NCBI RefSeq assembly: GCF_003674065.1
Contig: NZ_RDBE01000001.1
Span: 882,601-915,048 of the forward strand
Length of the DNA stretch: 32,448 nucleotides
Direction of reading: 5' to 3'
From: Nocardioides mangrovicus
GTDB lineage: Bacteria > Actinomycetota > Actinomycetes > Propionibacteriales > Nocardioidaceae
Part shown: positions 15,711-26,196 of the stretch, piece by piece
How positions within the stretch are numbered: the first letter of the stretch is position 1
Layout of the letters: each line of letters starts with the position of its first letter
Position numbers and translations under genes: made by a program
The notes under the pieces: model-generated
Databases searched by the model: none
The model's input: the letters and a program-made list of their open reading frames with translations, nothing else
Told to the model about the DNA's origin: nothing

Positions 15711-18700
15711 GTGTACCTGAAGAGCCTGACCATGAGGGGGTTCAAGTCGTTCGCCTCCGCGACGACGCTCGCCTTCGAGCCGGGCATCACGTGCATCGTC
15801 GGACCCAACGGGTCGGGCAAGTCCAACGTCGTCGACGCGCTGGCGTGGGTGATGGGGGAGCAGGGCGCGAAGTCGCTGCGGGGCGGCAAGATGGAGGACG
15901 TCATCTTCGCCGGCACCTCCGGCCGCCCGCCGCTGGGCCGCGCCGAGGTGTCACTGACCATCGACAACACCGACGGCGCCCTGCCGATCGAGTACGCCGA
16001 GGTCACCATCAGCCGCACGATGTTCCGCAACGGCGGCTCGGAGTACGCCATCAACGGCACCGGGTGCCGGCTGCTCGACGTCCAGGAGCTGCTCAGCGAC
16101 TCCGGCATCGGCCGCGAGATGCACGTCATCGTCGGCCAGGGCCAGCTCGACACCATCCTGCACGCCACCGCCGAGGACCGGCGCGGCTTCATCGAGGAGG
16201 CCGCCGGCGTCCTCAAGCACCGCAAGCGCAAGGAGAAGGCGCTGCGGAAGCTGGAGTCCACCGAGGGCAACCTGACCCGCCTGACCGACCTGCTCAGCGA
16301 GATCCGGCGCCAGCTCAAGCCGCTGGGCCGTCAGGCCGAGGTGGCACGGCGCGCGCAGACGGTGCAGGCCGACGTCCGCGACGCCAAGGCGCGGCTGATG
16401 GCCGACGACCTGGCCACCGCCCGGTCCGCACTGGCCGCCGAGATCGCCGACGAGTCGGTGCTGCTGGAGCGCAAGGCCGAGGTGGAGCAGCAGATCACCG
16501 ACGCCCGCGCGCAGGAGGGCGGCCTGGAGGCGGCGCTGCGCGAGGACCTGCCGCAGCTGGCGAAGGCGCAGGAGACCTGGTTCGGCCTCTCGGGGCTGCG
16601 CGAGCGCCTCAAGGGCACCGAGGGTCTCGCCGCCGAGCGCGTGCGCAACGCCGAGAGCCAGGACCTCTCCGGGGAGATCGCCGGCGGCCACGACCCCGAC
16701 GAGCTGGAGGCGCAGGCCGACCGGATCGCCGAGGAGGAGGCCGCGATCCTGGCCGAGGTCGAGCAGAACCGAGGGGCGCTCGACGACGCGGTCGCCACGC
16801 GCACCGACTCCGAGCAGGCCTACAACGAGGAGGAGCGGCGCGTCGCCGGACTGCAGCGCGCCGCCGCCGACCGGCGCGAGGGCCTGGCCCGGCTGCACGG
16901 TCAGGTCAACGGACTGCGGCAGCGGGCGGCCGCGGCCCAGGAGGAGGTCGGCCGCCTGGTCACCGCCCAGGACGCCGCGCTCGAGCGCTCGGAGACCGCC
17001 GCGCGCGACTTCACCTCGCTGGAGACCCGTATCGCCGGGCTCGACGAGGGCGAGGAGGGCCTCGACGCCGAGCACGAGGAGGCCAGCGTGCTCCTCTCCG
17101 GGCTGGAGGAGAAGCTGGCCAACGTCCGCTCGCTGATGACCGACGCCGAGCGCGAGCGCTCGGCGCACGCGGCCCGCAAGGAGGCCCTCGAGCTCGGCCT
17201 CAACCGCAAGGACGGGGCCGGCGCCCTGCTCGCCGCCAGCGACTCGCTCTCGGGGATGCTCGGCTCGGTGGCCGCGCTGCTCTCGGTGCGCTCGGGCTAC
17301 GAGGCGGCCATCGCCACCGCGCTGGGCACCGCCGCCGACGCGGTGGCCGTCCGCGACGCCGACGCCGCCGTGGGCGCCATCGAGCTGCTCAAGACCGACG
17401 ACCTCGGCCGGGCCGGCATCATCCTCGGCGGCTCGCTCGCCGGGGGCGACGCCGGCTTCGACGACAAGCAGTGGCCGGGCCTTCCCGGCGGTGCGGCGTA
17501 CGCCGTCGACGTCGTCGACGGTCCCGACGACCTGCGCCCGGCCCTCTCGCGGCTGCTGTTCAAGGTCGCGGTGGTCGACGACCTCGCCGCCGCCCGCGAC
17601 CTGGTGCGCGAGCTGCCCGACGTCACCGCCGTCACCCGCGACGGCGACCTCTTCGGCGCCCACTACGCCTCGGGCGGTTCGAGCACCGCCCCCAGCCTGA
17701 TCGAGGTGCAGGCCGCGGTCGACGAGGCCACCGAGCAGCTGCGCCAGGCCAGCCAGACCGTCGAGCGGCTCACCTTCGTCGGCCAGACGCTGGAGCAGCA
17801 GCGCCTCGACGCCGCCAATCGCGTCGAGGTCGCGCTGGCGCGGCTGCACGAGTCCGACGCCGCGCTGGCCGCGGTGGCCGAGGAGCTCGCCCACTACGGC
17901 TCCACCGCTCGCTCGGCGCGCTCGGAGGCCGACCGGATCGCGACCCAGATCGCCACCGCCGAGCAGGCCCGGGAGGGCTCGCAGACCCAGCTGGCCGAGC
18001 TCGAGCAGCGCCTCGCCGCCGCCGAGGACCTGCCCGAGGAGGACCCCGACACCAGCGAGCGCGAGTCGCTGGCCGAGCAGGCCCGCGGCCACCGTCAGGC
18101 CGAGATGGACGCCCGGCTCTCGCTGCGTACGGCTGAGGAGCGGGCGCGCGCGCTGCACGGCCGGGCCGACGCGCTGCGCCGCCAGGCCGCGGGCGAGCGG
18201 GAGGCGCGCGAGCGCGAGATCGAGCGCCGCCGCCGCGTGGTCCGCGAGGGCGAGGTGGGCGCGGCCGTCGGTCGCGGCGTCGCGATCGTGCTGGAGCGCC
18301 TGGAGCGCTCGATCGCGCTGGCCGCCGCCGACCGCGCCGCCGTGGAGGAGGGCCGCGCCGGTCGCGAGGCCGAGCTCGGCGGCGTCCGCGAGCAGCTGCG
18401 CGCGCTGGCCCGCGAGCTCGACGAGCTGGTCAGCTCCGCGCACCGCGACGAAATGGCGCGCACCCAGCAGCGCATGCGCATCGAGCAGCTCGAGGAGCGC
18501 GCGCTCGACGAGCTCGGCCTCGACGCCGACGCGCTGGTCAACGACTACGGCCCCGACCAGCCGGTCCCGGCGGTCACCGGTGAGGCCACCGGTGAGGTCA
18601 CCGGTGACGACGAGGACGGCGAGCCGGTCCAGGCCGCGCCGACGCCGTACGACCGCGAGGAGCAGACCAAGCGGCTGCGCAGCGCCGAGCGGGCGCTGGC

Positions 18701-19313
18701 CCAGCTGGGCCGGATCAACCCGCTAGCGCTGGAGGAGTTCTCGGCGCTGGAGGACCGGCACAAGTTCCTCACCGAGCAGCTCGAGGACCTCAAGAAGACG
18801 CGGTCGGACCTGCTCGACATCGTCCGCGAGGTCGACGACCGGGTGCAGCAGGTCTTCACCGACGCCTACGCCGACGTCGCCAAGGCCTTCGACGACACCT
18901 TCGCCCGGCTCTTCCCCGGCGGCGAGGGCCGCCTCGTGCTCACCGACCCCGACGACATGCTCGCCACCGGCGTCGAGGTGGAGGCGCGACCGCCCGGCAA
19001 GAAGGTGCGCCGGCTCTCGCTGCTCTCCGGCGGCGAGCGGTCGCTGGTCGCGGTGGCGTTCCTGGTGGCCCTGTTCAAGGCCCGCCCCTCGCCGTTCTAC
19101 ATCCTCGACGAGGTCGAGGCGGCGCTCGACGACACCAACCTGGGCCGGCTGCTGGAGATCTACGAGGAGCTGCGGGAGAACTCCCAGCTGCTGGTCATCA
19201 CGCACCAGAAGCGCACGATGGAGGTGGGCGACGCGCTGTACGGCGTCACCATGCGCCAAGACGGCGTCTCGGCGGTCATCAGCCAGCGGCTGCGCGAGAC
19301 CGAGGACGCTTGA
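15711..19313 (+). CDS. smc: Chromosome partition protein SMC
   Basis: A 1200-residue SMC ATPase that condenses and aligns newly replicated chromosomes with ScpA/ScpB. The N-terminal head has Walker A GPNGSGKSN (31-39) and a Q-loop VGQGQLDTIL. Two long coiled coils flank a hinge around residues 500-640. The C-terminal head has the signature LLSGGER (LSGGE from 1105) and Walker B YILDEVEAALDD (D1133, E1134). GTG 15711 is preceded by GGAAGG at 6 nt. A 12-nt triplication encoding TGEA-TGEV-TGDD interrupts the returning coiled coil at 956-967. Confidence 0.98.
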   Translation: MYLKSLTMRGFKSFASATTLAFEPGITCIVGPNGSGKSNVVDALAWVMGEQGAKSLRGGKMEDVIFAGTSGRPPLGRAEVSLTIDNTDGALPIEYAEVTISRTMFRNGGSEYAINGTGCRLLDVQELLSDSGIGREMHVIVGQGQLDTILHATAEDRRGFIEEAAGVLKHRKRKEKALRKLESTEGNLTRLTDLLSEIRRQLKPLGRQAEVARRAQTVQADVRDAKARLMADDLATARSALAAEIADESVLLERKAEVEQQITDARAQEGGLEAALREDLPQLAKAQETWFGLSGLRERLKGTEGLAAERVRNAESQDLSGEIAGGHDPDELEAQADRIAEEEAAILAEVEQNRGALDDAVATRTDSEQAYNEEERRVAGLQRAAADRREGLARLHGQVNGLRQRAAAAQEEVGRLVTAQDAALERSETAARDFTSLETRIAGLDEGEEGLDAEHEEASVLLSGLEEKLANVRSLMTDAERERSAHAARKEALELGLNRKDGAGALLAASDSLSGMLGSVAALLSVRSGYEAAIATALGTAADAVAVRDADAAVGAIELLKTDDLGRAGIILGGSLAGGDAGFDDKQWPGLPGGAAYAVDVVDGPDDLRPALSRLLFKVAVVDDLAAARDLVRELPDVTAVTRDGDLFGAHYASGGSSTAPSLIEVQAAVDEATEQLRQASQTVERLTFVGQTLEQQRLDAANRVEVALARLHESDAALAAVAEELAHYGSTARSARSEADRIATQIATAEQAREGSQTQLAELEQRLAAAEDLPEEDPDTSERESLAEQARGHRQAEMDARLSLRTAEERARALHGRADALRRQAAGEREAREREIERRRRVVREGEVGAAVGRGVAIVLERLERSIALAAADRAAVEEGRAGREAELGGVREQLRALARELDELVSSAHRDEMARTQQRMRIEQLEERALDELGLDADALVNDYGPDQPVPAVTGEATGEVTGDDEDGEPVQAAPTPYDREEQTKRLRSAERALAQLGRINPLALEEFSALEDRHKFLTEQLEDLKKTRSDLLDIVREVDDRVQQVFTDAYADVAKAFDDTFARLFPGGEGRLVLTDPDDMLATGVEVEARPPGKKVRRLSLLSGGERSLVAVAFLVALFKARPSPFYILDEVEAALDDTNLGRLLEIYEELRENSQLLVITHQKRTMEVGDALYGVTMRQDGVSAVISQRLRETEDA
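18576..18611 (+). repeat. 12-bp tandem triplication within smc
   Basis: Three consecutive units ACCGGTGAGGCC, ACCGGTGAGGTC and ACCGGTGACGAC, in frame, encode a Thr-Gly-acidic repeat. They lie in a Pro/Gly-rich break of the C-terminal coiled coil, before the YDREEQTKRL segment. Confidence 0.8.
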
Positions 19314-19321
19314 GCGGCACG

Positions 19322-19327
19322 TAGGAT
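19322..19327 (+). promoter_or_regulatory. Candidate -10 after smc
   Basis: TAGGAT, 9 nt after the smc stop and about 42 nt before ATG 19369. A transcript starting near 19334 would include GAAGGCGG ahead of the small membrane-protein gene. No clear -35 is visible. Confidence 0.35.
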
Positions 19328-19368
19328 GATCGCGGTTCGCTCACCACGTCGAAGGCGGTCTGTCCCGG

Positions 19369-19557
19369 ATGCTCCTGCTGCTCCTCCTGCTGGTCGCGGC
19401 GCTCGTCGCCGCAGGCGTCATCGCGCTATACGTCGCCTACCCCCACCGCGGTGAGGAGATGCCCGTCGCCCCCCGCGTGGGCACGGCGATGAAGCAGGCC
19501 GCCGACGCCATCCCGGTGCTCGAGGACGACGAGGTGCAGGCTGCCCGTCGCAGCTGA
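19369..19557 (+). CDS. Small single-helix membrane protein, unknown function
   Basis: A 62-residue protein whose first 25 residues form one hydrophobic helix (LLLLLLLVAALVAAGVIALY), followed by a short cytoplasmic or extracellular tail ending AARRS. I do not recognise it. It sits between smc and ftsY with its own candidate promoter and a weak Shine-Dalgarno, and is followed by two hairpins, so it looks like a real single-gene unit. A chance frame cannot be fully excluded. Confidence 0.65.
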   Translation: MLLLLLLLVAALVAAGVIALYVAYPHRGEEMPVAPRVGTAMKQAADAIPVLEDDEVQAARRS

Positions 19558-19558
19558 G

Positions 19559-19590
19559 CCCGGTTTCACCGGCCGGCCGGCGAAACCGGG
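19559..19590. terminator. Hairpin after the small membrane-protein gene
   Basis: CCCGGTTTC (19559-19567) and GAAACCGGG (19582-19590) form a perfect 9-bp stem, and the middle (CCGGCCGGCCGG) is itself self-complementary, so a long hairpin can form. It starts 2 nt after the stop codon. No T-run follows, as is usual in high-GC actinobacteria. Confidence 0.6.
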
Positions 19591-19607
19591 TCACCAACCG
19601 GGGCGAA

Positions 19608-19626
19608 CCGGGCGCGAAACGCCCGG
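19608..19626. terminator. Second hairpin upstream of ftsY
   Basis: CCGGGCG (19608-19614) pairs with CGCCCGG (19620-19626) around a CGAAA loop. It follows the first hairpin by 17 nt. It could be a tandem terminator or part of the ftsY leader. Confidence 0.45.
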
Positions 19627-19717
19627 GATCGCGCGCCCGTGGTCCGTGATGTCCGCCTCGAGGTGTGACCCGTGGCGCGGGTCGTGCCCGCCCGCGCGGT
19701 CCTGATTGGATGAGCTC

Positions 19718-20869
19718 GTGACTCTCGTGACGCTGATCGTCCTGATCGCGGTGGCCGCGGTCGTGCTCGTCGGGCTGGTGGGCCTGGTCGCCACCCAGCG
19801 CCGTCGCCGGGTCGAGCACCCGGCCGAGGACCAGGCGGTCACCGAGGCGCAGTCGGTCCCCACCCGCGAGCCCGAGCCGGCCGACCCCGGGACCCTCGAC
19901 GGCACCCCGCCGGCCGGCACCGCCACCCTCGAGCTCGAGCGGCCCGAGCCCGCCGCGGGCCGGCTGGTTCGGCTGCGGCAGCGGCTGGCGCGCTCCCAGG
20001 GCGGGCTGGGACGCGGGCTGCTCGCGCTGCTCTCGCGCGACCGGGTCGACGAGGACACCTGGGAGGAGGTCGAGGACCTCCTCATCACCGCCGACGTGGG
20101 CGTCGGGCCCACCCAGGAGCTGGTCGAGCGGCTGCGCACGCGGCTGCGGGTCGAGGGCGGCCAGAGCGCCTCGGTGCCCGAGGTGCTCCGCGAGGAGCTG
20201 ATCACGCTGGTCGATCCCACCGCGGACCGTCGCCTCGGCGTCCGCGGGAGCGACGGCCGCCCCGGCGTCGTGCTGGTGGTCGGCGTCAACGGCACCGGCA
20301 AGACCACCACCGTCGGCAAGCTGGGCCGGATCCTCGTGGCCGAGGACCGCACGGTCTTGATGGGGGCGGCCGACACCTTCCGCGCCGCCGCCACCGAGCA
20401 GCTGACCACGTGGGGCGAGCGGGTCGGCGTCCCGGTCGTCGCGGGCCCCGAGGGCGGCGACCCGGCCAGCGTCGCCTTCGAGGCCGTCAGCCGCGGCGTC
20501 GCCGAGGGAGCCGACGTGGTCCTGGTCGACACCGCCGGCCGGCTGCAGAACAAGAGCAACCTCATGGAGGAGCTCGGCAAGGTCAAGCGCGTGGTGGAGA
20601 AGCAGGCGCCGGTGACCGAGGTGCTGCTCGTCCTGGACGCCACCACCGGCCAGAACGGGCTGACCCAGGCGCGCGTGTTCGGCGAGGTCGTCGACGTGAC
20701 CGGCATCGTGCTCACCAAGCTCGACGGGTCCGCCAAGGGCGGCATCGTGGTCGCCGTCCAGCGCGAGCTGGGCGTGCCGGTCAAGCTGGTCGGCCTGGGC
20801 GAGGGCCCCGACGACCTCGCGCCGTTCGACCCCGAGGCGTTCGTCGACGCCCTGCTCGGCGCCGGCTGA
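19718..20869 (+). CDS. ftsY: Signal recognition particle receptor FtsY
   Basis: A 383-residue SRP receptor GTPase that docks ribosome-SRP complexes at the membrane. An N-terminal hydrophobic helix (residues 2-27) anchors it, followed by an acidic, Pro-rich linker, the N domain, and the G domain with GVNGTGKTTT (189-198, K195), DTAGRLQ (from 271) and TKLDGSAKGG (from 333). GTG 19718 was chosen, with GGATG 5 nt upstream; an in-frame TTG 19706 would add four residues. Its partner Ffh is encoded about 5 kb downstream. It ends 12 nt from the convergent TetR stop. Confidence 0.96.
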   Translation: MTLVTLIVLIAVAAVVLVGLVGLVATQRRRRVEHPAEDQAVTEAQSVPTREPEPADPGTLDGTPPAGTATLELERPEPAAGRLVRLRQRLARSQGGLGRGLLALLSRDRVDEDTWEEVEDLLITADVGVGPTQELVERLRTRLRVEGGQSASVPEVLREELITLVDPTADRRLGVRGSDGRPGVVLVVGVNGTGKTTTVGKLGRILVAEDRTVLMGAADTFRAAATEQLTTWGERVGVPVVAGPEGGDPASVAFEAVSRGVAEGADVVLVDTAGRLQNKSNLMEELGKVKRVVEKQAPVTEVLLVLDATTGQNGLTQARVFGEVVDVTGIVLTKLDGSAKGGIVVAVQRELGVPVKLVGLGEGPDDLAPFDPEAFVDALLGAG

Positions 20870-20881
20870 CGCTCTGGCGGG

Positions 20882-21595
20882 CTAGCGGTTGAGCGCGCCG
20901 AGCAGCACCAGGTCGACGAGGCTCTCGCAGTCCTCCATCGGCGGTACCTGCTGGTGCTGCACCACACGCATGATGATCAACCCGGTGATCATCTGCACGG
21001 CCGCGACGATGTTGAGGTCCGGACGGACCTCGCCGCGCAGGATGCCTCGCTCGAAGACCTGCGCCAGCTTCTCCTCGGCCGCATCGTTGGCGGCGCGGTA
21101 GAGCGCTGCGATCCGCGGGTCGCGGGAGCACTCGGCGATGCTGGTGCGCATGTAGTTCAGGCCGGCCTCGGAGTTGGCGAAGGCCAGGCTGATCCGGAAC
21201 CACTCGCTCACATCGGAGCGGACGTTGCCGGTGTCGGGCACGGGCAGGCCCTCGGAGTACAGCCGGCTCATCGCCGCCAGCGCGAGGTCCTCCTTCTTCG
21301 ACCAGCGGCGGTAGACGGTCGCCTTGCCCACCTTGGCGCGGCTGGCGACGTCGTCGACCGTCATGTGGTCGAAGCCGTTCTCGAGGATCAGCCCGGCTGC
21401 GGCGTCCAGGATGCGGCCGTCGGCCTCGGGGTCACGCGGCCGGCCGCGCTTGCGGCGCTCGGGCGCGAGGTTGGGTAGCGCCAGGACGCTGCGGTCGGTG
21501 TCCCCCGTGGTCGCGGCAGCTGCGGACACCGCGGCCGGGACGCCGATGACCGGAGCGGTCACGGCGCCGGGTTCGGCGGAGATCGAAGCTGTCAC
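20882..21595 (-). CDS. TetR-family transcriptional regulator
   Basis: A 237-residue TetR repressor. About 45 Ala/Pro-rich residues and a basic RRKRGRPRD patch precede the DNA-binding domain (VDDVASRAKVGKATVYRRW, within 80-98); the rest is the helical ligand-binding and dimer domain. GTG 21595 was chosen because TACTCT (21607-21602) lies 6 nt before it, giving a leaderless mRNA; a longer frame from GTG 21670 would run across the GlnR half-site. It is divergent from amtB, but whether it controls amtB is not shown. Confidence 0.9.
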   Translation of the reverse strand: MTASISAEPGAVTAPVIGVPAAVSAAAATTGDTDRSVLALPNLAPERRKRGRPRDPEADGRILDAAAGLILENGFDHMTVDDVASRAKVGKATVYRRWSKKEDLALAAMSRLYSEGLPVPDTGNVRSDVSEWFRISLAFANSEAGLNYMRTSIAECSRDPRIAALYRAANDAAEEKLAQVFERGILRGEVRPDLNIVAAVQMITGLIIMRVVQHQQVPPMEDCESLVDLVLLGALNR

Positions 21596-21601
21596 CCCTT
21601 G

Positions 21602-21607
21602 AGAGTA
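21602..21607 (-). promoter_or_regulatory. Leaderless -10 of the TetR gene
   Basis: TACTCT on the minus strand, 6 nt before GTG 21595, fits the TANNNT pattern for a transcript beginning at the start codon. No convincing -35 is visible. Confidence 0.45.
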
Positions 21608-21665
21608 ATGAAGGGCGAAGGCGTTCCGTCGCGTTTTGCCCGAATGCGGAGCGCGGGTGTCCCAG

Positions 21666-21681
21666 TTCACCTGGCCGAAAC
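21666..21681 (+). promoter_or_regulatory. GlnR half-box upstream of amtB
   Basis: TTCAC, 6 nt, then GAAAC: one a-b pair of the actinobacterial GlnR motif (gTnAC-n6-GaAAc). A second GAAAC follows directly at 21682. It lies 16 nt before the fuller box, out of 11-bp phase with it. Confidence 0.5.
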
Positions 21682-21696
21682 GAAACGCCAGGAGAC

Positions 21697-21734
21697 GTCA
21701 CCTTGACGAAACACAGGCGGGCCGGCAGCGAAAC
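21697..21734 (+). promoter_or_regulatory. GlnR box of the amtB-PII-glnD operon
   Basis: GTCAC, GAAAC, GGGCC and GAAAC, each separated by exactly 6 nt, give the four-site a1-b1-a2-b2 layout bound by GlnR, the OmpR-type nitrogen regulator of actinobacteria. Three of the four sites are perfect and a2 is degenerate. It lies about 100 nt before amtB, where GlnR would activate under nitrogen limitation. Confidence 0.75.
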
Positions 21735-21832
21735 ACCACCGCCGCATCGTTTGCCCAAGATTCCGCTGGCACCCCTCGGGAGGCTCGCGTGCCCGGCGTC
21801 TGCGACCTGACCCATAGTTGTAGGAGAGGCCC

Positions 21833-23899
<2,067 letters not shown>

Positions 23900-23900
23900 C

Positions 23901-23904
23901 GGAG
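23901..23904 (+). promoter_or_regulatory. Shine-Dalgarno deciding a CTG start for glnD
   Basis: GGAG, 7 nt before CTG 23912. No ATG, GTG or TTG follows in frame until GTG 24074, which is already beyond the catalytic motif. Confidence 0.55.
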
Positions 23905-23911
23905 TCCGGTT

Positions 23912-26185
23912 CTGAGCGCTGAGGAGCGCGCCCGACGTACGCAGGGCGCCGACGAAGCTTCGATCGCGGCCTTCGCCGCCGCGAGCCCGCCCGAGACCGG
24001 TGTCGCGCTGGTCGCGGTCGGCGGCTACGGGCGCGGGGAGCTGGCCCCCTACAGCGACCTGGATCTGCTGCTGGTGCACGACGAGCGGGTCGAGGCCGGC
24101 CAGTGGGCCGCCGACCTGTGGTACCCGCTGTGGGACGCCGGCCATCACGTCGATCACTCGGTGCGGACCCCTGCGCAGGCGGCCGAGCAGGCCGCCGCCG
24201 ACCCGCGCGTGGCGCTGGGCCTGCTCGACGCCCGCCATCTGGCCGGCGACTCGAACCTGACGCTGCGGCTGCGCGGCGACCTGCTCACCCAGTGGCGTCG
24301 CGAGGCCCGGCAGCGGCTGCCCGAGCTGCGCGAGCTGGTCTCCTCGCGCGCGAACCTGATGGGCGAGCTGGCCCACTCCTCGGTGCCCGACCTCAAAGAA
24401 TCCGTCGGCGGGCTGCGCGACGCCACCGTCCTCAAGGCGCTGGTGGCCTCGTGGCTGGTCGACGTGCCGCACGCGGAGCTGGAGCGCTCGCGCACCAGCC
24501 TGCTCGACGTCCGCGATGCGCTGCACGCCGTGGCCGGCCGCGCCACCGACCGCGTGGTGCCGGAGTACTGGGGCGAGATCGCCGGCCTGCTCGACCTGCC
24601 CGACGACCGCGCGGCGCAGCGCCTCACCCGTGCGGCCGGTCGCCGCATCACGCACCTGTCGCGGCTGACCTGGAGCCGAGCGGAGGCGGTGCTGCGCCGC
24701 TCCTCGGGTCCGCGTCGTCCGGCGCTGGAGTCGGTCGGCGGCGGGGTGGCGGTCTCCAACGGCGAAGTGGTGCTCGACCGGGGTGCGCGTCCGGAGAACG
24801 ACCCGACGCTGCTGCTGCGAGCGGCCGCCGTGGCCGCCGAGCGCGGTCTGGTGCTCTCCCCGGCCACGGCGGCGCGGTTGGTGCGCGAGTGCCCGCCGCT
24901 GCCCGACCCGTGGCCGGCCGAGGCGCGCGACCTGCTGGTGCGGCTGCTCGGCGCCGGTCGCGGCCTGCTGGCGGTGTGGGAGACCCTCGACGAGACGGGC
25001 TTCGAGACCGGCGCCATCGCCACCTTCCTGCCCGAGTGGGAGCCGGTGCGGCTGCTGCCGCACGCCTCGGTGGTGCACCGGTTCACCGTCGACCGGCACA
25101 TGGTCGAGACCTGCATCGAGGCCTCGGCCCTGATCCGCCGAGTGGCGCGGCCCGACGTACTGCTGGTCGCCGCGCTGCTGCACGACATCGGTAAGGGCGG
25201 TCTGCTCGAGCACAGCGTGGCCGGGGAGCCGGTGGCCCGCGAGATCGCGCGCCGGATCGGCTTCGACGACCGCGAGGTCGACCTGGTCGGGCTCCTGGTG
25301 CGGCGCCACCTGCTGCTGCCCGAGGTGGCCACCACCCGCGACGTCGACGACCCTGCGACCGTGGCCGCCGTGCTCGCGCAGGTGCCCGACCGCGAGGCCC
25401 TGGAGCTGCTCGTGACGCTGACCGAGGCCGACGCGCGTGCGACGTCGGAGAAGGCGTGGACCGCCTGGCGCGCGTCGCTGGTGCGGACCCTCTTCCGTCG
25501 CTGCGTGGAGGCGCTGGGCGAGGGCACGGGCCCCGACGTGGCGGTGCCCGACCCCATCGCGACCGTGCCCGACAAGGTGCTGCGCGACCTCTCCCAGGTG
25601 TGGGTGGAGACCGAGCCCACCGACGAGGGCTGCCGGGTGACCGTCGTGGCCCGCGACCGGGTGGGCCTGCTGGCCGACGCCGCCGCGATGCTGGCCCTGC
25701 AGCGGGTCTCGGTGCGCGCGGCGCGGGCCTGGACGGTCGAAGCGGCAGACGTCGCCGAGGTGGCGATCGGGCTCTCGCAGTGGGAGGTGGCCGACGTCGA
25801 GCTCGACGAGACCGTGCTGCTCCAGCGCCTGGAGAACATCGTGGCCGGGCGACTCGACCCCAGCGAGCGGCTGGCCCGGCGCAGCAGCGCACGGCTGGAG
25901 CCGACCGTGGGTGTACGTCCCGAGGCCTCGGCCACCGCCACCGTGCTCGAGGTGCGCGCCGAGGATCGTCCCGGCGTGATCTACGCGGTCTGCCGGGCGC
26001 TGGCCGGGCTGGGGCTGTCGGTGCGCTCGATGCACGTGGCCACGCTGGGGCCGCAGGCGGTCGACGTCTTCTACGTGCAGGAGGACGCCGCGGGCGCCCT
26101 CGACGAGGTCCGCGCGGCCCGGGCGGCGCACGTGGTCCGGGAGGCGCTGCTGGACACCGTTAGGCTTGAAGATCCCCAGACCTGA
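23912..26185 (+). CDS. glnD: PII uridylyl/adenylyltransferase GlnD, probable CTG start
   Basis: A bifunctional enzyme that attaches and removes a nucleotide on Y51 of PII according to glutamine level. Read from CTG 23912 it has 757 residues: nucleotidyltransferase motif GGYGRGE (37-43) with D49 and D51, a helical linker, an HD domain with LLHDIGKG (H424, D425), and two ACT glutamine-sensing domains (about 573-640 and 676-745). The first in-frame GTG, at 24074, falls after D51 and would remove the catalytic site, so it cannot give an active enzyme. The preceding in-frame stop is that of the second PII gene (23897-23899), and no ATG/GTG/TTG lies between. GGAG 7 nt before the CTG supports that codon. 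A single-base error in the start codon is the alternative. Confidence 0.93.
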   Translation: MSAEERARRTQGADEASIAAFAAASPPETGVALVAVGGYGRGELAPYSDLDLLLVHDERVEAGQWAADLWYPLWDAGHHVDHSVRTPAQAAEQAAADPRVALGLLDARHLAGDSNLTLRLRGDLLTQWRREARQRLPELRELVSSRANLMGELAHSSVPDLKESVGGLRDATVLKALVASWLVDVPHAELERSRTSLLDVRDALHAVAGRATDRVVPEYWGEIAGLLDLPDDRAAQRLTRAAGRRITHLSRLTWSRAEAVLRRSSGPRRPALESVGGGVAVSNGEVVLDRGARPENDPTLLLRAAAVAAERGLVLSPATAARLVRECPPLPDPWPAEARDLLVRLLGAGRGLLAVWETLDETGFETGAIATFLPEWEPVRLLPHASVVHRFTVDRHMVETCIEASALIRRVARPDVLLVAALLHDIGKGGLLEHSVAGEPVAREIARRIGFDDREVDLVGLLVRRHLLLPEVATTRDVDDPATVAAVLAQVPDREALELLVTLTEADARATSEKAWTAWRASLVRTLFRRCVEALGEGTGPDVAVPDPIATVPDKVLRDLSQVWVETEPTDEGCRVTVVARDRVGLLADAAAMLALQRVSVRAARAWTVEAADVAEVAIGLSQWEVADVELDETVLLQRLENIVAGRLDPSERLARRSSARLEPTVGVRPEASATATVLEVRAEDRPGVIYAVCRALAGLGLSVRSMHVATLGPQAVDVFYVQEDAAGALDEVRAARAAHVVREALLDTVRLEDPQT
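26161..26166 (+). promoter_or_regulatory. Candidate -10 for ffh inside the end of glnD
   Basis: TAGGCT, 30 nt before TTG 26197, the same hexamer as the leaderless promoter at 1116-1111. No good -35 is visible. Confidence 0.3.
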
Positions 26186-26196
26186 GGACTCCTGAC

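Noticed and set aside
15951..18443. 830-codon open frame on the minus strand opposite smc
   Set aside because: A shadow of the high-GC codon pattern of smc: repetitive Gly/Leu/Val/Arg composition and no domain. The same applies to long minus-strand frames opposite the DAK2 kinase, recG and glnD.
21813..21818. CATAGT as the -10 of amtB
   Set aside because: A transcript from it would begin inside or after the AGGAG Shine-Dalgarno used for ATG 21833, and there is no matching -35.
24074..26185. glnD starting at GTG 24074
   Set aside because: It would begin after the GGYGRGE and DxD catalytic residues, which are intact in the same frame upstream.
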